The position numbers and the translations under genes are program-made. Under the pieces are notes generated by a model that was given only the letters and a program-made list of their open reading frames with translations, ran no database searches and was not told the DNA's origin. Positions 49,687-58,399 of a stretch of DNA of 64,000 nt are shown here, one piece after another. Origin of the DNA: Sabulicella rubraurantiaca (GTDB lineage Bacteria; Pseudomonadota; Alphaproteobacteria; Acetobacterales; Acetobacteraceae). Each line of letters opens with the position of its first letter. Positions within the stretch are counted from its first letter, which is position 1. Where the stretch lies: assembly GCF_017355885.1 (NCBI RefSeq), contig NZ_JAFEUU010000006.1:186001-250000 (forward strand). The letters run 5' to 3'.

Positions 49687-49991
49687 GTGTGAGCCTCGAT
49701 CCCGAAAAAGCGTTCTGGCCGGACCCTAATCCGGCGGCGCGCGGCGCGCAAACGGTGGCCAAGCGCCAGGGCTGATGTGGGAGGCAGGACCCCGTCCCGC
49801 AACCGTATTCCCCCGGAGGCCGCCAATTTGCATTTCTGCTTGATTGCCGAATGTCCATTCGGCTAGGACGCTCCCCGATCCGGGCCCCTCTGGCGCCGGG
49901 CGGCTCCTGATGGCCGCCCCCGCGATGTCGGATCTCTCAGCCACTGCGCGGCCGAGAGATTCCGAAGCCGCGCGCGTACAGGGGATACAGA
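49687..49991 (+). promoter_or_regulatory. Divergent tatA/terC spacer with structured leader
   Basis: The 305-base spacer contains no gene I can support. Upstream of the TerC gene are two stem-loops: GGGCGGC/GGCCGCCC at about 49898-49919, and a hairpin at 49930-49963 (GGATCTCTC-A-GCC pairing with GGC-C-GAGAGATTCC, one bulge and one mismatch). The second ends 28 bases before the ATG. The probable ribosome-binding site CAGGGG at 49979-49984 is free. The yybP-ykoY manganese riboswitch core GGGGAGTA is not seen. Confidence 0.45.
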
Positions 49992-51005
49992 ATGGAATTC
50001 CTGCTTTTGGAATGGGTGGGCAAGCCGGTCTGGATGTGGGCCGGGTTCCTTTCCGTGGTCGCGGCGCTGCTGGCCTTCGACCTCGGCGTGCTGAACCGCG
50101 ACAACCGAGAGATGGGCATCGGCGAGAGTCTCTGGCTCTCCGCCTTCTATATCGGCTTCGCCATGATCTTCGGCGGCGCCATCTGGTGGGCCTATGAGAG
50201 CGGAATCCTCGCCACCGAAGACGGGACCCATGCCGGGATCACCTTCTTCACCGGCTTCTTCATCGAGAAGGCGCTCTCTGTCGACAACGTCTTCGTCATC
50301 AGCCTGATCTTCGGCTACTTCGCCATTCCCCGCCGCTTCCAGTACCGCGCCCTGGTCTGGGGCATCGTCGCGGTGATCGTGCTGCGCGGCATCATGATCG
50401 GCGCCGGCGCCGCCCTGGTGCAGGAACATGGCTGGGTGCTGTTCTTCTTCGGCGCCTTCCTGATCATCACTGGCATCAAGATGCTGGTGGTGCCCGAGTC
50501 CGATCCGGACGTGTCCAAGAACCCGGTGGTGCGCTTCATGAAGCGGCACATGCGGGTTTCCGGCGAACTGCACGACCAGAAGTTCTTTGTCCGCATCCCG
50601 GACGGGAAGACGGGCAAGCTGGTGCTGGCCGCCACGCCGCTCTTCCTGGCGCTGGTGGTGATCAACATCGCCGACCTGGTCTTTGCGGTGGATTCGGTGC
50701 CGGCGATCTTCGCCATCACCACCGACACCTTCATCGTCTACACGGCCAACATCATGGCGATCCTGGGCCTGCGCGCCCTCTACTTCGCGCTCGCCGCCAT
50801 GGTGCACCGCTTCGAATACCTGAAATACGCCCTTGCCCTGGTGCTGGTCTTCATCGGCGGCAAGATCTTCTGGAACGGGATCGTCGGGAAGCTGGACCCG
50901 GCCATCTCGCTCGGCGTCACCCTGGCGCTGATCGCGGGCGGCGTCGTCTTCTCGCTCTGGAAGACGCGCGGCCAGACGCAGGAGGCCCCGGCCTCCGGCA
51001 CCTGA
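49992..51005 (+). CDS. TerC/Alx-family integral membrane protein
   Basis: A 337-residue TerC-family membrane protein with about nine helices. Acidic residues lie in membrane segments, as in WVGKPVWMWAGFLSVVAALLAFDLGVLNRD, FFTGFFIEKALSVDNVFVISLIFGYFAIP and NIADLVFAVDSVPAIFAITTD; those acidic motifs are conserved in Alx/MntP-like manganese exporters and tellurite-resistance proteins. Manganese or metal handling during exoenzyme loading is the likely role. The leader is strongly structured, and a textbook terminator follows the gene. Confidence 0.93.
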   Translation: MEFLLLEWVGKPVWMWAGFLSVVAALLAFDLGVLNRDNREMGIGESLWLSAFYIGFAMIFGGAIWWAYESGILATEDGTHAGITFFTGFFIEKALSVDNVFVISLIFGYFAIPRRFQYRALVWGIVAVIVLRGIMIGAGAALVQEHGWVLFFFGAFLIITGIKMLVVPESDPDVSKNPVVRFMKRHMRVSGELHDQKFFVRIPDGKTGKLVLAATPLFLALVVINIADLVFAVDSVPAIFAITTDTFIVYTANIMAILGLRALYFALAAMVHRFEYLKYALALVLVFIGGKIFWNGIVGKLDPAISLGVTLALIAGGVVFSLWKTRGQTQEAPASGT

Positions 51006-51019
51006 GCCGGATGGGGGAG

Positions 51020-51050
51020 GGGGCGGTCCCGCGCGGGACCGCCCCTTTTT
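51020..51050 (+). terminator. Intrinsic terminator after the TerC gene
   Basis: GGGGCGGTCCC and GGGACCGCCCC form a perfect 11-bp stem with a GCGC loop, followed by TTTTT. This is a canonical Rho-independent terminator for the plus strand; the convergent minus-strand gene ends at 51055. Confidence 0.93.
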
Positions 51051-51054
51051 CATG

Positions 51055-51873
51055 TCACAACCCGGTCAGCCTCTGCGCCACCACCTCGCGCCGCGACCGG
51101 ATGATCTGCCACAGCACGTTGCCGTCGCCCTTCTCCCAGGCGATGGCCTGGCCTTCCGCCTCGATCGGCACGGTGTGCACGGGCTGCAGCACGGACCCCA
51201 TTGTGGGCAGGCGCAGCGCATACGCCTCCTTGTGGTCATGGCCGGTGCACCACAGGAAGCCACCCGGCCCCCAGGAGGCTCCGGAGACACTCATCGGCTC
51301 CGCGCGCCGCAGGATGTCGGGCGGGAAGGTCCAGCCGCCGGTCTGGCGCAGCGTGGCGTCGTGCCGCGTCAGATGCGTCCACCAGGTGTTGCCGTAGGGA
51401 CGCTGGCTCTGGCCGAAGACGCGCGAGTAATTGGCCCAGACCGCCCACCACGCGCCGTCATGCCATTCCCATGTGGTGATGCTGCCCGGCATGATGCCGA
51501 AGGAATGGCTGCCCACATGCCGCAGCGATCCCGCGTCAAAGATCTCGACGGAGGACAGCATGGGCTCGCTTGGGTAGTTGGAATGGGCGGCGTAGATGCG
51601 CCCCTCATGCAGCGACAGGCTGTTCATGTGGATGATCGGCCCCTCGCGCGGCGATTCGAACCGCGCGAATTCCGCGCCCGAAGCGCGGTCGAAGCCGATG
51701 ATCAGCCGGTCATCCACCACCCAGGTGCGGGTGGCGTCGGCGCAGACCCCCTGCCGCGCGGCGGGGGTGTTGAAGCGGTGGATGCTTTCGAAGCGCGGTC
51801 CCGCGTTCTGGGCGCGGGCGGCCCCGGCCAGGACGAGGGCCGGGGTGGCGAGCAGGGCTCGGCGTGTGGGCAT
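51055..51873 (-). CDS. Exported protein, probable beta-propeller, unknown function
   Basis: A 272-residue exported protein. The N-terminus PTRRALLATPALVLAGAARAQ (residues 2-22) is an RR-containing signal peptide. The mature part alternates short strands and loops with Trp-rich repeats (TWVVDDRLIIGFDR, WEWHDGAWWAVWANY, GPGGFLWCTGHDH) separated by about 40-50 residues, suggesting a propeller fold. I cannot name a family. It stands alone, converging on the TerC gene across the terminator. Confidence 0.7.
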   Translation of the reverse strand: MPTRRALLATPALVLAGAARAQNAGPRFESIHRFNTPAARQGVCADATRTWVVDDRLIIGFDRASGAEFARFESPREGPIIHMNSLSLHEGRIYAAHSNYPSEPMLSSVEIFDAGSLRHVGSHSFGIMPGSITTWEWHDGAWWAVWANYSRVFGQSQRPYGNTWWTHLTRHDATLRQTGGWTFPPDILRRAEPMSVSGASWGPGGFLWCTGHDHKEAYALRLPTMGSVLQPVHTVPIEAEGQAIAWEKGDGNVLWQIIRSRREVVAQRLTGL

Positions 51874-51918
51874 GGCGTTTCCTTCCTCCGTCGGAAGGAT
51901 GCCCGCCCTGCGCGAAGC

Positions 51919-52479
51919 TTAGAAGAGGTTCCAGTTGAACAGGCCGCGGCGGCGCTGCGGCTGGATCACCGGCGTTTCGCCCTCCACCGCCTCGCGGCCC
52001 AGCGCCGCGTTCTCGCGCAGGCGCTGCGCCTCGCGCGCCGGGTCCACCGGGATGCCCGGCGGGTCCTGCTCGCGCCAGAACATCAGCCGGTCCACCAGGT
52101 TCCGGTCCGTCCGCTCCAGCCGCAGGCTTTCCTCGTCCACGCGGGTGCGGATGTCGCCGGTCACGGCCGGCCCGCCCGCGGAACCCAGCAGCGCCATCTC
52201 GCCGCTTCCGGGGGTGGCGCGGCTGGCGGCACCGCTCACCCCGGCGCCAGGCACCAGGGCCGACTGCGCCTGCACGGCCGAGGAGACTTCCTGCGGCCGG
52301 GAGGCGCCGGGGCGCGGCCGCGGCAGGTCGCCCAGCGAGGGCGGCATGGAGAGCGGCGCGCGGGTGGTCACCTGGAACTCGTCCGGCGCGTCACGCGTCA
52401 GGCCGAGGGTGCGGGCGGTGTCCCCGCCGCAAGCCGAGAGCAGCAGGAGCGGAAGGACCAGGGAGAGGCCGTGCTTCAT
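51919..52479 (-). CDS. DUF3035 lipoprotein of the ileS-lspA operon
   Basis: A 186-residue lipoprotein. The signal ends in lipobox LLSAC (Cys near residue 17), followed by the DUF3035 landmark RDAPDEFQVTTRAPLSMPPS. ATG 52479 overlaps the lspA stop (ATGA), so it is coupled to the signal peptidase that would mature it. The conserved ileS-lspA-DUF3035 arrangement is characteristic of alphaproteobacteria. Function is unknown. Confidence 0.88.
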   Translation of the reverse strand: MKHGLSLVLPLLLLSACGGDTARTLGLTRDAPDEFQVTTRAPLSMPPSLGDLPRPRPGASRPQEVSSAVQAQSALVPGAGVSGAASRATPGSGEMALLGSAGGPAVTGDIRTRVDEESLRLERTDRNLVDRLMFWREQDPPGIPVDPAREAQRLRENAALGREAVEGETPVIQPQRRRGLFNWNLF

Positions 52480-52976
52480 GGCGCTTCTTTGCGCTTCCCC
52501 TCGGGCCGAATCAAGGCGTCGGCCACCAGCACGGCCACGCCGCACACGATGCCGGCATCGGCAATGTTGAAGACATACCAGTGCCATTCCCAGGCATAGG
52601 CATCCACGAAATCCACCACGGCACCGAAGCGGAATCGGTCAATGACATTGCCGACCGCGCCGCCGATCACCGCACCCAGCGCCAGGGCGGCCCACAGATT
52701 CTCCGCCCGCCATAACCAGCGCAGCAGCAGCGCCGCCACCGCCATGGCCAGCAGGGCGAGGATGAGGTGATTCCACGCCCCGTCGCCGGAGAACATCCCG
52801 AAGGTGACGCCCCGGTTCCAGACCATGGTAAGGTCCAGCCCAAAAGGTCCCGCCTCCAGCAAGGGCAGGCTGCGCCGCTCGGGCAGGCGCAGCACCTCCA
52901 GCACCCACCATTTCGAAAGCTGGTCCAGGACGAGGAGGACCAGGGCGAAGAGCAGCCCGGCGGCGCGCAGGCTCAT
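52476..52976 (-). CDS. lspA: Lipoprotein signal peptidase (signal peptidase II)
   Basis: LspA cleaves lipoprotein signal peptides at the inner membrane. The 166-residue protein has four helices, the NRGVTFGMFSG segment (about 54-64), GGAVGNVIDRFRFG with catalytic Asp113, and FNIADAGI with catalytic Asp140. ATG 52976 overlaps the ileS stop (ATGA); the longer frame lies inside ileS. It is flanked by a lipoprotein gene. Confidence 0.95.
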   Translation of the reverse strand: MSLRAAGLLFALVLLVLDQLSKWWVLEVLRLPERRSLPLLEAGPFGLDLTMVWNRGVTFGMFSGDGAWNHLILALLAMAVAALLLRWLWRAENLWAALALGAVIGGAVGNVIDRFRFGAVVDFVDAYAWEWHWYVFNIADAGIVCGVAVLVADALIRPEGKRKEAP

Positions 52977-55756
52977 GGCTGCACCACCGCCTCGCAGCGG
53001 CGGCAGAGGCCGTGCGCCGCGGACACCTCGGGCAGGACGCGCCAGCAGCGCTCGCACTTGCTGCCGGGGGCGGCGGCGAAGCGCGCGGCAGGCGCCTCGC
53101 CCGCTTCCAGCGTGAAGCCGGAGGTGATGCTGACCTCGGCCCAGCCCTCCTCGTCCAGCAGGGCGCGATCCGCCTCGGGCAGCGCCAGCGTCGGCGCGGC
53201 CTGGAGCGAGGAGCCGACCTGGCCGGAGGCGCGCGCCGCCTCGATCACCCCCGTCACTTCGCGCCGCAATTCGCGGATGCGGGCCCATTTCGCCGCCAGA
53301 GCCTCGTCCCGCCACTCCGCCGGGATCTCGGGGAAGAGCTGAAGGTGGATGCTCTCCGCCTCCTCGCCGAAGCGGGCGCGCCAGGCTTCCTCCGCGGTGA
53401 AGACCAGCACCGGCGCCAGCCAGGCACAGAGGCAGCGATGCAGATGGTCCAGCACGGTCCGCACCGCGCGGCGGCGCAGGCTGTCGGCCCCGTCGCAGTA
53501 GAGCGCGTCCTTGCGGATGTCGAACCAGAAGGCCGACAGGTCGGTGGCGCAGTAGCCATGGATCTCCGGCACCACACCGGACCAGTCATGGCTCGCCACC
53601 GCGCCGCGCACCCGCGCATCCAGCTCGGAGAGGCGGTGCAGCACCCAGCGCTCCAGCTCCGGCATCTCGCCGACTGGCACGCGCTCCGCCTCAGTGAAGC
53701 CGGCGAGGCCGCCCAGGATCCAGCGCAGCGAGTTGCGCAGGCGGCGATACAGCTCCGCCTGCTGCTCCAGGATGGTCTTGCCGATGCGCAGATCCTCGGC
53801 CGTGTCCGAGTTCATCACCCAGAGCCGCAGGATGTCCGCGCCATACTTGGAGATCACCTCCTGCGGCGCGGTGACGTTGCCCAGAGACTTGGACATCTTG
53901 CGCCCGCCCTCGTCCAGCACGAAGCCGTGGGTCAGGACGGACTTGAACGGCGCGACGCCGCGCGTCCCCACCGCCTCCAGCAGGGAGGACTGGAACCAGC
54001 CGCGATGCTGGTCCGAGCCTTCGAGGTAGAGATCGGCCGGCCAGGGCATGCCGCGCCCTTCCAGGACGAAGGCGTGGGTCGAGCCGGACTCGAACCACAC
54101 ATCCACGATGTCCATCACCTGCTCGTAGTCATCCGGGTTGCGCTCGTTGCCCAGGAAGCGGGCGGCGGCATCCGGCTGGTACCAGGCATCGGCGCCCTCG
54201 CTGCGGAAGGCGTCCACGATGCGGCGCATCACCGTCTCGTCGCGCAGCACCTCGCCGGTGCGCTTCTCCACGAAGACGGCGATGGGTACGCCCCAGGCGC
54301 GCTGGCGGCTGATGCACCAGTCGGGGCGGTTCGACACCATGGCGCCGATGCGGTTGCGCCCCACCTCGGGGATGAAGCGCGTCGCCGCGATCGCGTCCAT
54401 CGCCTTGGTGCGGATCGCGTTCGCGTCGTCCATGGCGATGAACCATTGCGGCGTGGCGCGGAAGATCACCGGCTTCTTGGAGCGCCAGCTATGCGGGTAG
54501 GAGTGGGAGAGCTTCCCCTTCGCCACCAGCGTCCCGGCGGCCTCGCACAGCTCCCACACCCGGTCATGCGCCTTGAAGACGTGAAGGCCGGCGACGCCGG
54601 TCATCTTCTCGGCATAGGTGCCGTCGTCGTTCAGGCTCTCGATCGCCGGGATGCCGTGCGCGCGGCACAGATTGAAGTCGTCCTCGCCATGGTCGGGCGC
54701 CATGTGGACGATGCCCGTGCCAGCCTCGTCCGTGACGAAATCCCCCGCCAGCACCGGGCGGGGCGTCTCGTAGAGGTCGCTCTCGGGGAACTGGCCGGCG
54801 AAGGGGTGGCGGCATTGCAGCCCGACCAGCTCCTCGCCCTTCAGCAACCGAACCACGTCATGCGCGCCGAGGCCGGTGGCAGCCGTGAAGTCGGGCAGCA
54901 GCTTCATGGAGACGACGAGGCGTTCGCCCGCCTGGAACAGCCCCTCATCGCCATTCACGTGGACGAGCGCATAATCCAGCTCAGGGTTCACCGCCAAAGC
55001 GCGGTTGGCCGGGATGGTCCAGGGCGTCGTCGTCCAGGCGACGAGGTTCGCACCCGCCAGCGCGCCCTCGGCCACGCGGAACCGCGCCCACAGCATGGGC
55101 GAGACATGGTCCGCATACTCGATCTCCGCCTCGGCCAAGGCGGTCTTCTCCACCGGGCTCCACATCACGGGCCTGAGGCCGCGATACAGCGAGCCGTTGA
55201 GCAGGAAGCGCCCGATCTCCCCCGCGATCACCGCCTCGGAGGGGAAGTCCATGGTGGCGTAGCGCTGCGCGAAATCCCCCGCAACGCCCAGGCGCTTGAA
55301 CTCCTCCGTCTGGAAGTCCAGCCATTTCTGGGCATAGGCGCGGCACTCGGCGCGGAACTCCAGCACCGGCACCTCGTCCTTGTTCTTCTTCTTCGCGCGG
55401 TACTCCTCCTCGACCTTCCACTCGATCGGCAGGCCGTGGCAGTCCCAGCCGGGGATGTAGTCGGCGTCGAAGCCGGCCATCTGCGCCGCGCGGTTGATCA
55501 CGTCCTTCAAGATCTTGTTCAGCGCGTGGCCGATATGCAGCGGCCCGTTCGCATAAGGAGGGCCGTCATGCAGTACGAAGGGCGGGCGACCTTTCGCGGC
55601 CGCCCGCAGCTTCGCCCATTGCGCATCCGCCTCCCAGCGGGCGAGCCATTGCGGCTCGCGCTTCGGCAGGTCGCCGCGCATGGGGAAGGAGGTCTGCGGC
55701 AGGAAGACCGTGCCGCGGTAGTCGCGGGCGGGCTGGGTGTCGGGAGCGTCATTCAT
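52973..55756 (-). CDS. ileS: Isoleucyl-tRNA synthetase
   Basis: IleRS charges tRNA-Ile. The 927-residue class I synthetase has HIGH at residues 74-77, the KMSKS loop at 620-624, the editing domain between them, the anticodon-binding region, and a C-terminal zinc site with four Cys (SKCERCWRVLP...LCRRCE). ATG 55756 is chosen; an upstream ATG at 55780 would add eight residues. It leads the ileS-lspA-DUF3035 operon. Confidence 0.97.
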   Translation of the reverse strand: MNDAPDTQPARDYRGTVFLPQTSFPMRGDLPKREPQWLARWEADAQWAKLRAAAKGRPPFVLHDGPPYANGPLHIGHALNKILKDVINRAAQMAGFDADYIPGWDCHGLPIEWKVEEEYRAKKKNKDEVPVLEFRAECRAYAQKWLDFQTEEFKRLGVAGDFAQRYATMDFPSEAVIAGEIGRFLLNGSLYRGLRPVMWSPVEKTALAEAEIEYADHVSPMLWARFRVAEGALAGANLVAWTTTPWTIPANRALAVNPELDYALVHVNGDEGLFQAGERLVVSMKLLPDFTAATGLGAHDVVRLLKGEELVGLQCRHPFAGQFPESDLYETPRPVLAGDFVTDEAGTGIVHMAPDHGEDDFNLCRAHGIPAIESLNDDGTYAEKMTGVAGLHVFKAHDRVWELCEAAGTLVAKGKLSHSYPHSWRSKKPVIFRATPQWFIAMDDANAIRTKAMDAIAATRFIPEVGRNRIGAMVSNRPDWCISRQRAWGVPIAVFVEKRTGEVLRDETVMRRIVDAFRSEGADAWYQPDAAARFLGNERNPDDYEQVMDIVDVWFESGSTHAFVLEGRGMPWPADLYLEGSDQHRGWFQSSLLEAVGTRGVAPFKSVLTHGFVLDEGGRKMSKSLGNVTAPQEVISKYGADILRLWVMNSDTAEDLRIGKTILEQQAELYRRLRNSLRWILGGLAGFTEAERVPVGEMPELERWVLHRLSELDARVRGAVASHDWSGVVPEIHGYCATDLSAFWFDIRKDALYCDGADSLRRRAVRTVLDHLHRCLCAWLAPVLVFTAEEAWRARFGEEAESIHLQLFPEIPAEWRDEALAAKWARIRELRREVTGVIEAARASGQVGSSLQAAPTLALPEADRALLDEEGWAEVSITSGFTLEAGEAPAARFAAAPGSKCERCWRVLPEVSAAHGLCRRCEAVVQP

Positions 55757-55992
55757 GGGTGGATCCGGTCCGCGCGGCACGGCGCGGCGTAAACGGTGGG
55801 CGGCGTCAGCGTGTCCCGGCCCTCAGGCGAGGACCGGGCCGGGAATTCGCTGATCCGGGCGCGCGTGCATGGCCTGGATATGCTGGCAGCCCACCCCCCC
55901 GGTCAAGCGCGGCCGACGGCAGTGATCGGTTAAGCCGATTGGCGCATCTCTCCCAGTTCTGCATCCTATGATTGCAATCCGGGAGCCATTCT
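55757..55992. other. Divergent spacer between ileS and a small secreted-protein gene
   Basis: No gene is supported in these 236 bases. No T-box, tRNA-like or clear hexamers are seen. CCTATGATTG near 55966 could be part of a promoter or leader for the plus-strand gene. Confidence 0.4.
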
Positions 55993-56349
55993 ATGAAGCC
56001 TGTATTCTTTCTTCTCCCCCTTCTGGCCCTGACCGGGCCAGCCGCAGCACAATCGGGCGAGGGGGCGCTGGTCTGCGTCTACAACGAGGGCGCTTACGTC
56101 GCGCGCGCCACCTTCGACGGGCAGACCAGCGGCGGAACCTGGGAGCGGGTTGGGAGCAGCGGCAGCATCACGCTCGACAGCCAGAACTGCCGGCGCTTTT
56201 CCACAAGGTATGTACGGACCCGCACGACGGTCGAGGGCCATACCGGTTTCAACTGGCGGCAGACCTGCCGCCACGAGTTTGCCGGCACGCAGAGCGTCCG
56301 CATCACCGCCAAAGGAACCACGCTCAACCAGTCCTGCACCGTCTTCTGA
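55993..56349 (+). CDS. Small secreted four-cysteine protein
   Basis: A 118-residue exported protein that I do not recognise. The signal peptide (residues 1-20) ends GPAAAQ. The mature domain of about 98 residues has four Cys (28, 66, 92, 115), compatible with two disulfides, and a beta-rich pattern with conserved-looking VCVYNEGAYVARATF and NWRQTCRHEFAG. ATG 55993 is preferred because it opens the signal. It is a single-gene unit between ileS and ribF. Confidence 0.75.
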   Translation: MKPVFFLLPLLALTGPAAAQSGEGALVCVYNEGAYVARATFDGQTSGGTWERVGSSGSITLDSQNCRRFSTRYVRTRTTVEGHTGFNWRQTCRHEFAGTQSVRITAKGTTLNQSCTVF

Positions 56350-56370
56350 CGGCAAACCCGCCAGCGCGGT

Positions 56371-57291
56371 TCAGGTGCCCAGCCAGGCCCGCGCCTCGGC
56401 CGCATCCGCCGCGATTTGGGCGCGCAGCGCGTCGAAATCCGGGAAGCGCCGCTCCTCGCGCAGGAAGTGCAGCAGTTCCACGCTCGCCTCCTGCCCATAG
56501 AGGTCGCCCTCAAAGTCGAAGAGATGCGCCTCCAGCCGCGACACGGGATCGCCTCCGGCGGTGGGGCGACGACCGATATTCGCCACCCCCGGCACCACGC
56601 ACCCATCGGCAAGGCGCGCTCGCACCGCATAGACGCCGCGCGCCGGCTCCAGGTGCCGGCCCAGGAAGATATTGGCGGTGGGGAAGCCGATGGTGCGCCC
56701 GCGCTTGTCGCCATGCGCCACCTCCCCCACCACGGCGAAGGGCCGGCCGAGCAGATCCGCCGCCCGTTCCGGATACCCGTCCTGCAGGAGGCGCCGGATG
56801 CGCGTGGAGGAGATGGGCCCCTCCGCGTCCGAGACATGCGGCACCACGGAAAGCCCGATGCCGCGCCGTTCCGCCGCCTCGGCCAGGAAGGCGACATCGC
56901 CGCCGCGCCGGTGGCCGAAGGCGAAATCGGCGCCGCAGGCCAGGTGACGCGCGCCCAGGGCGCGATGCAGCACCTGCTCCACGAAATCCTCCGCGCCCAT
57001 GGCGGCCAGCGCCTCGCCGAAGGGTAGGGCGTGGACGTGACGCGCGCCGCATGCCGCCAGCGCCGTCGCCTTGGCCGGCAGCAGCGTCAGGCGGAAGGGC
57101 GGGTCATCGGGGCGGAAATGTTCGCGCGGATGCGGCTCGAAGGTGAGTGCGGCCAGGGAGAGGTCGGGCCGCGCCTGGTGCGCGGCGGCCAGCACGGCGG
57201 CATGGCCGCGATGCACCCCGTCCAGATTTCCGAGCGCCACGGTGCCGCCCCGCGCGGCCTCGGGCAGGGCGTGCCAGTCCTGGTGGATCAT
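56371..57291 (-). CDS. ribF: Riboflavin kinase / FAD synthetase
   Basis: RibF phosphorylates riboflavin to FMN and adenylylates it to FAD. The 306-residue protein has the nucleotidyltransferase domain (LGNLDGVHRGHAAVL, about residues 21-35; ISSTRIRRLLQDG, about 161-173) and the C-terminal kinase domain (GRTIGFPTANI, about 199-209). The first motif has Leu where most RibF have Phe (GNFDGVH). ATG 57291 overlaps the LOG gene stop (ATGA). Confidence 0.94.
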   Translation of the reverse strand: MIHQDWHALPEAARGGTVALGNLDGVHRGHAAVLAAAHQARPDLSLAALTFEPHPREHFRPDDPPFRLTLLPAKATALAACGARHVHALPFGEALAAMGAEDFVEQVLHRALGARHLACGADFAFGHRRGGDVAFLAEAAERRGIGLSVVPHVSDAEGPISSTRIRRLLQDGYPERAADLLGRPFAVVGEVAHGDKRGRTIGFPTANIFLGRHLEPARGVYAVRARLADGCVVPGVANIGRRPTAGGDPVSRLEAHLFDFEGDLYGQEASVELLHFLREERRFPDFDALRAQIAADAAEARAWLGT

Positions 57292-57869
57292 GCCTCGGTG
57301 CGGACCATCCAGCGCGTCAATTCGGGCGGGCGCCATTCGGCCAGCGCCTCCAGCGCCTTCTCCGGGGAACGGGCGCGCATGGCGAGCCCGACATACTCGG
57401 CGCGCAGGAAGCCGCCCTGCGCCATGCCGTCGATCAGCGCGAAATACGGATCCCAGTAGCCATCCTCGTCCAGGAAGACGAGGCCCTTGCCGTGGATGCC
57501 CAGCTGCGCCCAGGACTGGATCTCCACCGCCTCCTCCAGCGTGCCGATGCCGCCCGGGAGCACGACGAACCCATCGGACAGGTCGCTCATCTCCTGCTTG
57601 CGGACATGCATGGAGGGGACGACGCGCAGCTCAGTGCAGCCGCCATGACCCAGCTCGCGCTCCATCAGCGCGTCGGGAATGACGCCGATCACCTCGGCAC
57701 CACCTTCCAGCGCCGCATCGGCCACGACGCCCATCAGCCCGACCTTGCCACCGCCATAGACGAGGCCCAGCCCGCGCGCCGCGATCGCGCTTCCCAGGGC
57801 TCGGGCCAATTCCGCATGGCGGGGGTCACGTCCCGGCGCCGCGCCGCAGAAGACGCAGACGCGCCTCAT
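57288..57869 (-). CDS. LOG-family phosphoribohydrolase (TIGR00730)
   Basis: A 193-residue Rossmann-fold LOG protein. VYGGGKVGLMG (about residues 38-48), MHVRKQEMSDLSDGFVVLPGGIGTLEE (ending in the PGGxGTxxE nucleotide site at about 106-114) are diagnostic. LOG proteins release free bases from nucleoside 5'-monophosphates such as cytokinin precursors or AMP. The bacterial substrate is unresolved. It is coupled by ATGA on both sides, between the MaoC gene and ribF. Confidence 0.92.
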   Translation of the reverse strand: MRRVCVFCGAAPGRDPRHAELARALGSAIAARGLGLVYGGGKVGLMGVVADAALEGGAEVIGVIPDALMERELGHGGCTELRVVPSMHVRKQEMSDLSDGFVVLPGGIGTLEEAVEIQSWAQLGIHGKGLVFLDEDGYWDPYFALIDGMAQGGFLRAEYVGLAMRARSPEKALEALAEWRPPELTRWMVRTEA

Positions 57870-58285
57870 CCCTTCGATTGAACCATCACTGTGGCCTCAC
57901 CCTCCAACACGGTCTTGCCCGCAACGGTGCAAACGGTCGCGAGAGTGGCCCGTTTCCGCGCGGGGTCCAGCGCCGTCACCTCGGCGGTCGCGGTCACCGT
58001 GTCGCCGATCCGCACGGGCGCGCGGAACTTCAGCGTCTGCCCGAGATAGATCGTGCCCGGCCCAGGCAGCCGCGTCCCGAGCACGGTGGAGATGAGCGAG
58101 GCGGAGAGCATCCCGTGCGCGATGCGCTCGCCGAAGGCCGTGGCTTTGGCGGCTTCCGCGTCGATATGCACCGGGTTGGTGTCGCCGGACACTGCAGCAA
58201 AGAGCAGGATGTCCGCCTCGGTGATGGTCTTGCTGAACCGCGCCTTCTGCCCGACGGACAAATCCTCGAACCGCATCCCGTCCAT
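57866..58285 (-). CDS. MaoC-like (R)-enoyl-CoA hydratase/dehydratase
   Basis: A 139-residue hot-dog-fold dehydratase. The hydratase 2 motif is visible as FAAVSGDTNPVHIDAEAAKATAFGERIAHGML (Asp and His of the catalytic pair around residues 34-39). It fits short MaoC/PhaJ-type (R)-specific enoyl-CoA hydratases acting on CoA thioesters. GAGGAG lies 7 bases before ATG 58285. It leads the maoC-LOG-ribF operon. The long frame upstream of the ATG is antisense to the WD40 gene and not real. Confidence 0.92.
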   Translation of the reverse strand: MDGMRFEDLSVGQKARFSKTITEADILLFAAVSGDTNPVHIDAEAAKATAFGERIAHGMLSASLISTVLGTRLPGPGTIYLGQTLKFRAPVRIGDTVTATAEVTALDPARKRATLATVCTVAGKTVLEGEATVMVQSKG

Positions 58286-58399
58286 GCTGCGCTCCTCGCT
58301 CTCCGGAAGGGGATGGTTATCCCATGCGGCGGCGCAAGGGGAAACAGGCGCGGAACCGGGGCGCTTGCACGGCGCGACGCGGCGCGGAAGATGCCCGCC

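Noticed and set aside
49687-49991. yybP-ykoY manganese riboswitch
   Set aside because: The position before a TerC gene is suggestive, but the conserved GGGGAGTA loop is absent. Only generic stem-loops are seen.
53012-55792. A 926-codon open frame opposite ileS
   Set aside because: The translation is His/Arg/Gly/Ala-rich shadow sequence of ileS, with no motif or ribosome-binding site.
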